A program made the position numbers and the translations under genes. From assembly GCA_963682025.1 (NCBI GenBank), contig OY821517.1, forward strand, positions 103,890,412 through 103,954,411: 64,000 nucleotides of DNA, given 5' to 3'. Source of the DNA: Cordilura impudica (taxonomy: Eukaryota; Arthropoda; Insecta; Diptera; Scathophagidae). The notes beneath the pieces are model-generated. The model had not been told where the DNA came from. It searched no databases and worked only from the letters and a program-made list of their open reading frames with translations. This document shows, one piece after another, positions 57,188-64,000 of the stretch. The first letter of the stretch is position 1; each line of letters starts with the position of its first letter.

Positions 57188-57997
57188 TATACCCCATACC
57201 ACTATGTGGCTTGGGTATAATGACTTTGTGCTGCTGTTTGTAACTACCAAAAATATTTGACCTAGACCCATCTTTAATTACACCGATCGAATCAGAATCA
57301 CTAACTGATTCGAGTTAACGATGTCCGTCCATGTGTCCGTCCGTCCGTCCGTCCGTCTGTGTGTCCATGTAAACCTTGTAATCAAACTGCAGGTCGCAAA
57401 TATGAACATATTTTGATGAAATTTGGTATGTAAGCTTTCACTGCCAATAGGATGAACGCTGTTGAAATTGGTAAGAATCGGTCCATGTTCCGACCTAGCC
57501 CCCATGCAAATGACCCCTATGAAATCGACATAAATTGCTATAAGATCCAAATTGTCATATAGATCTTACTCAAATTGGGTTTGTATGCGTTTATTACATC
57601 CACTAATGAGTAGTCTAAAAATGATACCTGGGACAACTCTTAGTCATAGGCCCCATATAGAGCTGATACCCGATCTTCACTTAAATCTATCAAAAAACAA
57701 AAATATTGCACTGATTCTTCTCAAATTTTGTTTGTATATATTTTTGCAAAATACAAGAGACTTTACCAAACATGGTCAGGATCGTTCCATTTTTGGGCCT
57801 AGTCCCCATATAGATATAGCATCCGATATAAACTTTTTCATATCTGCAGCCAAAAAAATTAATAAAAATCCCACTCAAATTTGGTTTATGCTTATTTTCT
57901 ATATCCAGTTAGTTGGGCCTAAGAGATAGGGTCTCTAAACGCATGGTATAGGGTATCATATAGTCGGTCTCGACCGACTATAATTTTCTTACTTGTT
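57188..57997 (+). mobile_element. DINE-1-like Helentron, tandem partner
   Basis: TATACCCCATACCACTATG directly after the previous copy, (GTCC)n at 57338-57356, GTCGGTCTCGACCGAC palindrome, ends 'cttacttgtttt'. The two copies form a head-to-tail dimer with a single complete 3' end. Confidence 0.85.
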
Positions 57998-58498
57998 TTA
58001 CTTTCGGATATGAAAAAGTCCATATCGGTTGCTATATTTATATGGGGACCAGGTAAAAAAATGCTAAAACAGATACACGCCAAATTTGAGGGAAATCTGT
58101 GCAATGTTTTTTTTTTTTTTTGGTAGATTTGAGTCAAGATCAGGAATCGGCTTAATATAGGGGCTATGACCAAGAATTGTCCTATAGGGTTATTTTTTGG
58201 ACTACTGATAAGCTGATGTAATAAATGTACACAACCCCATTTTACCGAGATTTATATGATATTTGTATATCATTTGTATGGGGACTAGGTCTGAACATGA
58301 GCCGATTTTCACTAATTTCAGCAGCGTTCATCCTATGACTGATAAAAGCTTATATTCTAAAATTCATCAAAATATATTCATATTTACAACCTATACTTTG
58401 ACTAAAGGTTTAACGTGGATTCACCGACAGACGGACATCGCCGAATCTACTCAGGAAGTGATTCTGAGTCGACCAGTATAATAAAAGATGGGTCCATG

Positions 58499-59539
58499 GG
58501 GAAAAAAATATTTTCTAATACTCTCTATACGTTCTCTGTACAGGTAAAAGCAAATTCAGTCTACATGGATTAGGTGGAATTAGGTTTCTGTGGTGAAAAC
58601 CAAAACACTGAATTTGAAATTTGCAACTTAACTTGCAAAGAAAGTGAGTATAATAAAATCTTGGTTTTTAGTATGGGCTATTTTTTATATTTTCATATAA
58701 AATTTCAATATTTTATTTTTGGTTTTTTCTTAATAAAAAAAAAAAAATATCAATTTAATAGAAATACATGTTTTGACAAAAAAAAAATAATGGTTTCACT
58801 TGTGGTATTCTTAAAATGTAAATGATGTAGGTTTGTCCGATTTTCCATTTTATTCACTGTATATATTTATTACTTGATATTAAAGCATTGCACTAAAAAA
58901 TTCTATATATATTTAATAATAAATATTATTTGCTTTAATTGGTTGTGTTGTCATAGGAAATAGAATTATATTTTGCGATGTGCAATAATCTTACCAGACA
59001 GTATTTGTTAATGATGAAATGTATACACTTCAATAATCTCTATATGGATTTATAATCCTTGGCGCTTTTTGATGAAGTCGCCTTACAGCCAAGTCGCCAC
59101 TCGACTTCTTGAACTCATATTCAAATTATATTGCAGATAATTTTCATAATATGGCGCACAGTTAGGATTTTTCATTGTAGGACAATAGGATTGACCAGAC
59201 AACCAAATTGGCGCCATTTGAGTTTTTTCGTTGCAAAAATCATATCTTTTAAACCGAATAACATAATTGAACAGTTTAAACAGCATATGATAGATAACTG
59301 TTCAGCCTATGAAATGAGCGTTTGGCCTACTTATGGGTTACCAATGTTAAAATTTGTAGAAAAATCATTTTTATGGTAACTAAAAAAAAAAATATTTTTA
59401 TATTTTTAGATTGTTTTTATTTTTTTTCTTTAGGGTTTTATGTTTTAAATTATTAAATTATTAATTAAAAAAAAATTACTTCTTTTTTAAATTTACTTTT
59501 TCAATTTTCTGTAAAATATTCCTCACACTTCGTAAGAGA
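58499..59539. other. AT-rich spacer, nothing firmly recognised
   Basis: No supported gene. Open frames at 58574-58825 and 59131-59379 carry no motif I recognise. The missing end of the Transib element should lie here, but no CACAATG-type terminus was found. Confidence 0.35.
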
Positions 59540-61572
59540 AGGTATATCTAAAAGACTAATCATTTCTAAACTATAATTATTTTCTAACTCTATTCGTGAC
59601 TTCACATGCGTCAGGGAAGAAATAAGTGGATCGGAAGGAAGATGCTGCCAACATGTTGAAGATGTCCTCATTTTGCCTTACCCTTGATGCTTTGAATGTG
59701 TTCTGCAATCTATATTTTTTATAAAATTTGTTAAGAGATCCTGTGCTTCTTCAGAAAGCTCTCCAATTGGCAAAGACTGGTACTCAATTATATCTTTGCC
59801 ATGCGCCAATATTTTATGGACGGTCGGGGTCAACTTCTTCTGTGGATACATTTCTGCTAAAAGAGATGCAGTATTCGATGCATATTCTCCATATATTGTA
59901 GAATTGACATTTTCTTTGCAGTTTAAAACATTCAACATCGTTCCCAATCTTTTCACGATTTGATTGTCAATTCGAGTGATTCTAGTTACTGCCTCATCAT
60001 TTTTAAAAAATCTCCTAGAAGTGTTTCCATCGTTTGAGTTACCATATCCGTGCTTGGGACAGTCTACTTTTAGTCCAACTTGTTTAAAAAAAGCATCCTG
60101 TATTTGCTTCTTTCCGATCTTTTCCTTATCCTTTATTGATGTATTTTCATCGACGTTTTCCTCCTCTTGTGGTAGAATATACGCCAGTTTTAGCAAGAAC
60201 TCCATACACCTTATCCTTGCGTGCAATGGTGCCATTCCACATTCGTAATTCTCCTCGTTTGTAGAATCGTTTAAATTACCAAAGTTCTTCTGACTCTTTT
60301 TTCAAATCGGGCATGACAATGTTGAGGTTGTTCCTGTCAGTTCGTTTACGACTTTTTCGTCAACCATGGTCAGGTGGAACTCGTAATTGCATTCAATATA
60401 TTTTCCTTCTCCATTTTGCAGCTTTGTAGGCTTAATCTTGCTTATTTGTTCTTCAATATCCTTCACCGTGGTCCTTATGAGTTCTGCCGATTCCCTTGCA
60501 AACTGAAACATTATTGGTCGGCAATAATGCACTGATAACGGACGTGGAATTTTGCAGTGTAGGGAAACATCAGATTTTATCCGCAAAGGAACAACAGATG
60601 CCATAAACATATTTCCATCCGATATTGTAGCGTCATCGGAAGATATCCTTTGCTTATAAACGCTTTGTCCGGATGATCCATCGCAGCCCCATTTGCTGAT
60701 CAATGTCAGTTTCTCAGGAAGAATTTTCAACTCATTTTCAGGAAGACTCTCCAACAACCGTTTTGCTGTATGGCCCATGAGATCCTGCAGATTGGCTTTC
60801 ACAGAGATTTCCGTAAACTCCGTATGCAGTGGTCGTGAATTTATTTTGGCTTGCGTAATATGCTTGTATCCTGGTAAATCGTCAGCCCCGTGTCGCATCA
60901 AGGATGCCCGTAGTATCTCATATTTTTCTTTGGAAAGATGTAAGTCCATAAACAAGGCCAAGGCTTCTTCGGAACCACACTTTTTAATGTGTGTGTTTGT
61001 GGGCGTGGCAATGCTTTCCTTAATCCTTTTTAGTCGCAGTGGGCTTGCATCAGCAACAGATTTTGTAATCTGCGACCTAACTCTTTCACTATCCTTTGTA
61101 TATTTAATAGACAGTGCGTCCGATAAATGCTTCGTGGTGAAGTCATTGGTGGCATCGGCAAGTTTCCTCTTTCTTGTGAAAATTGAACACTCCTCAATAC
61201 TTTTTTTGGCCTTCCTTTTGCTCCTCTGGTTGATGTGGTGGGTTTATCTACTGCCAATATATCCAGGATGGTGTCTTCATTAAGCCAGTCCACATATTTG
61301 GAGTTGAAGTTCTGAATGGTTCGATTAGATTTCACCCATTTTGCCTTAATATTTGCATATACCAGATAAAAATTATTTTTTATAATTTGGCTTCTCTCAA
61401 TATTTCCGTATAAGCTATCAAGTTCTTCTAAAGCAGCTTCCGTGAAAAACTTTGATGTGGTTGACCTTCTAAACAGTTCAAATAATTTTAAAATGTTTAA
61501 CGCCATGGTTTCAGTACTTGTTGCGCCAACTTTCAGTCGTAGACTAATCCAGGCATTATGCTTATTTTGCAA
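59540..61572 (-). pseudogene. Transib (RAG1-related) transposase, broken
   Basis: DDE transposase of the superfamily from which the vertebrate RAG1 recombinase arose. Minus-strand order: an N-terminal part with SLRLKVGATSTETMALNILK and IKNNFYLVYANIKAKWVKSN (61572-61030), then ILRASLMRHGADDLPGYKHI and the core TLISKWGCDGSSGQSVYKQR (about 60700, first Asp). Next are DGNMFMASVVPLRIK, CRPIMFQFARESAELIRTT and EFHLTMVDEKVVNELTGT (about 60360, second Asp). The C-terminal part has GMAPLHARIRCMEFLLKLAY, VDCPKHGYGNSNDGNTSRRF, LTPTVHKILAHGKDIIEYQS and LPIGELSEEAQDLL (about 59740, the catalytic Glu region). It ends with SSDP-type sequence near 59620. Breaks are a frame change with stop near 61000, a TGA after SCPI at 60302, and a stop near 59678. 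Confidence 0.9.
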
Positions 61573-62400
61573 TATATAGGCTTATGCTACCATGCCTAAA
61601 AATTTACCTGTTCCCTGCATACATATGGATTTAGGCTGAATTATGCAATTTTGATATTATGCTCGTGTCTAAATAAGATTTTTGCCTACCTGTAGGGACC
61701 ATAAGTCAATATTGTTCTTGACCATTTGTACTCCAAAGTAATTTTTAAGTAAGGTGCGTACCTTCGAATTTCAATGAGTAGTTTTTTGTGCATCCTGTGT
61801 CTGTAACTCTGTAACAGAATATTGGGAGTAGACTTTGGCAGAGGATCAAACTACTGTCAGTCAAAACATGTCTTTTTAACCTTTTTTACCTCTAGAAGCC
61901 AAACGGGCACGTACGGGCAGATAAAACCTTTCGAATTATGTAAAGAAATAATCAAAGAACATGTTTTGCAAATATGGCAAATATAGAAAAATATAATTTT
62001 TTTTTTTATTTTCCGTCAAAGTTGAAAAATAGTGAAAAAACGGATAGTTTTTAAATAGTTATTTACCAGGAGAAACACAAAGCAAACAGTTAATTTTTTT
62101 TTTATCATTATACATTTAATAAATACATCAATTAATACAAATAAAAATATGGCGATTCGTTACCTATTTTTCGTGATATTACACCTGAAATCGCAACAAA
62201 TTGACAAAAAATTGTGTGTTTTTTTGAAAACCGAAAGTCGGTCAACTTTGAACGGTTATATCTTCTAAACTAAAAATGTGATATTACTAAGAGTAGCATA
62301 TTTGAAATCGTTGAAAAGTTTCCTAAACTTCGTCGGCGCACATCAAAATTTTGATTTTTGCAACCTCGTTTGCTCTACGGGCGCCACTGTGCGCCGCTAG
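61573..62400 (-). mobile_element. 5' flank and probable terminus of the Transib
   Basis: On the minus strand CACAGTGGCGCCCGTAG begins at about 62394 and is preceded by CGGCG. Transib ends start CACWRTG and insert into CGNCG-like 5-bp sites, so this is a plausible 5' terminus and target duplication. The opposite end was not found, so the boundary is unconfirmed. No coding content. Confidence 0.45.
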
Positions 62401-63086
62401 AAGTTATCAAAGAGCGATGCTAACTTTTTTCAAACAAAAAGCCTAAAATATTACCCCAAAAGCGGTAGAAGGCGCTAAATTAGAATGAAAATAAAAGCGC
62501 GAGTTACGCGTTTGTAATAAAATTAATATTATTTTTTTTTTTAAAACCTATATATTATTTGTACATTTCTGATCATTTAGTATTTAGTGAAATGTTTTGA
62601 AGTGTATATCAAAAATAAGCAACAAAAAAACACGTTAAAACTTTTCTCATCTCAGTCCATTTTCAAATAAAAACGTATAATTTTCTTCAGGCCATAGAAT
62701 TTTTTAAAATATAATATTTGGATTTTTCGTATGTTTGAAGAGAATTAATTTTAATAGAAGCATTTGATGAAATTCTATAATTAATACACCACTCAATTGT
62801 GCACTTTAGTTCATATTTAATGTGCATTAAATAATTTGCGGTGTATAAAGATATTCGTTTCCTTATGCAACTTCGACTTCAGCGCTTGTGTACTGAAAAA
62901 TTAAAAAATCTGCAATGAAATTTGATCACTTAAAAAGTTTTTGAAGTTATGTACTTAAATCTAAAAGAAATAAGTTCTGTAGTTTTAAATTGTCGAGATA
63001 ATGTTTGTATACCATAAAATTTACAACGTGTTCAGAGTTTTGCCCACTCTGACTGAAGAAATTTTTTTTTTGTGTTTTAAAATAAA
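62401..63086. other. AT-rich spacer, nothing recognised
   Basis: No supported gene or repeat end. Confidence 0.4.
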
Positions 63087-63891
63087 ACAAGTAAGAAAAT
63101 TATAGTCGGTCTAGACCGACTATACGATACCCTATACCATGCGTTTAGAGACCCTATCTTTCAGGCCCAACTAACTGGATATAGAAAATAAGCATAAACC
63201 AAATTTGAGTGGGATTTTTATTAATTTTTTCGGCTGCAGACATGAAAAGTTCATATCGGATGCTATATCTGTATGGGGACTAGGCCCAAAAATGGACCGA
63301 TCCTGACCATGTATGGTAAAGTCTCTTGTATATTGCAAAAATATATACAAACAAAATTTGAGAAGAATCAGTGCAATATTTTTGTTTTTTGATAGATTAA
63401 GTGAAGATCGGGAAGCAGCTCTATATGGGGCCTATGACTAAGAGTTATCCAATAGGGATCATTTTTTGACTACTGATTAATAGATGTAATATATACATGC
63501 AAACCCAATTTGACTACGATTTGTATAATAATTTGGATCTTATGGCAATATATGTTGATTTCATAGGGGTCATTTGTATGGGGGCTAGGTCTGAACATGG
63601 ATCGATTCTCACCGATTTCAATAGCGTTCATCCCATGGCCGACAAAAGATCAAATACCAAATTTCGTCAAAATATATTTATATTTGCGACCTGCAGTTTG
63701 ATTACAAGCTTTACATGGACACACAGACGGACGGACGGACGGACGGACGGACGGACATCGTTAAATCGAATCAGATAGTGATTCTGATTCGATCGGTATA
63801 ATTAAAGATGGGTGTACGTCAAATATTTTTGGTTGTTACAAACAGCAGCACAAAGTCATTATACCCAAACCACATAGTGGTATAGGGTATA
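63087..63891 (-). mobile_element. DINE-1-like Helentron, full-length
   Basis: Minus-oriented: 'acaagtaagaaaattatagt', GTCGGTCTAGACCGAC, 'gataccctataccatgcg', (GGAC)n at 63727-63757, end 'ccacatagtggtatagggtata'. Ends intact (805 bp), very similar to 36189-37000. Confidence 0.85.
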
Positions 63892-63896
63892 ATGAT

Positions 63897-64000
63897 AATT
63901 TAACTCATAGCTCGTGAATAACAGACTTTGAGAACTCAATTAACTTTAGTTTGATTTAATGTTTTGTCCGATTCCTCAATGTTATTGTCAAAAGAGGCCT
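63897..64000 (+). repeat. Dispersed repeat shared with 14016-14120
   Basis: 'taactcatagctcgtgaata', 'gaactcaattaactttagtt' and 'gtccgattcctcaatgttat' match 14016-14120 in order. It runs off the window edge. Confidence 0.6.

Larger units (their letters stand above)
55528..58498 (-). mobile_element. Older Helentron split by three younger ones
   Basis: Pieces of one minus-strand copy are found at 55528-55569 ('aagaaaattatagtcggcgc', 'ttaggtccacctaatt'), 56371-56412 ('agatatagaaaataagcata', 'gagtggaattttt') and 57998-58498 ('actttcggatatgaaaaagt' to 'aaagatgggtcca'). The uninterrupted relative at 53990-54138 has these words adjacent, which confirms that 55570-56370 and 56413-57997 are insertions. 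Confidence 0.75.

Noticed and set aside
59131..59379. Open frame of 82 codons with a Met-rich end
   Set aside because: No motif and no splice or promoter context. It overlaps an equally open minus-strand frame, and both look fortuitous.
1..64000. CRISPR arrays, bacterial operons, rRNA genes
   Set aside because: Nothing resembling them. Introns, TE types and composition point to an insect nuclear genome.

Overview
This window looks like repeat-rich, gene-poor chromosomal DNA from a higher fly (Diptera, probably a schizophoran or calyptrate such as a blow fly, flesh fly or house fly). The base composition is strongly AT-rich. Short spliceosomal introns are visible in one transposase gene. The commonest repeat has the architecture of the DINE-1/INE-1 elements of Drosophila. 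I see no convincing complete host gene. The only recognisable host-derived sequence is a decayed copy of ribosomal protein S28. Essentially everything else is transposable elements (TEs), most of them dead and many inserted into one another.

Layout. 0-5 kb: a mariner remnant, then a TIR transposon of unassigned type (958-4289) carrying a minus-strand transposase-like gene and a Helentron insertion. 5-11.4 kb: nested and decayed non-LTR retrotransposons on both strands. 11.4-15 kb: an old Helentron, an orphan exon-like ORF, a tRNA-like SINE fragment and a 590-bp-spaced direct duplication. 15-20.1 kb: a TIR transposon with ~600-bp terminal repeats, G6 ends and a 6-bp target duplication, carrying a minus-strand gene and interrupted by a 5'-truncated non-LTR element. 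20.4-26.4 kb: a mariner remnant, then a four-layer nest in which an old Helentron contains an RpS28 retrocopy, which contains a piggyBac element, which contains younger Helentrons. 27.5-32.6 kb: two Helentrons and a PIF/Harbinger transposon, inserted in a fold-back repeat, whose transposase and MADF-BESS partner look largely preserved. 35.1-42 kb: a Mutator-like (MULE) transposon with exact 8-bp target duplication, interrupted by three Helentrons and a Helitron cluster. 45-46.3 kb: a mariner/Tc1-type element. 48-50.4 kb: a CACTG-ended TIR transposon. 51-53.7 kb: a Helentron, a GC-richer block and a retrotransposon RNase H remnant. 54-58.5 kb: a Helitron and a cluster of Helentrons nested in an older Helentron. 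59.5-62.4 kb: a Transib (RAG1-related) transposase remnant. 63-64 kb: a final Helentron.

Two rolling-circle lineages coexist. One is a DINE-1-like Helentron family (about 20 copies or pieces; TATACCCTATACC 5' end, (GTCC)n tract, GTCGGTCTAGACCGAC palindrome and CTTACTTGTT 3' end). The other is a classical Helitron (TC 5' end, hairpin plus CTAG 3' end) with helicase C-terminus remnants and an internal ~142-bp tandem repeat. The items most worth follow-up are the two TIR transposons of uncertain superfamily (15074-20118 and 958-4289), the Harbinger pair, the MULE with a RING-like tail and the exactly datable nests. All family assignments rest on motif recognition by eye; no database search was run.
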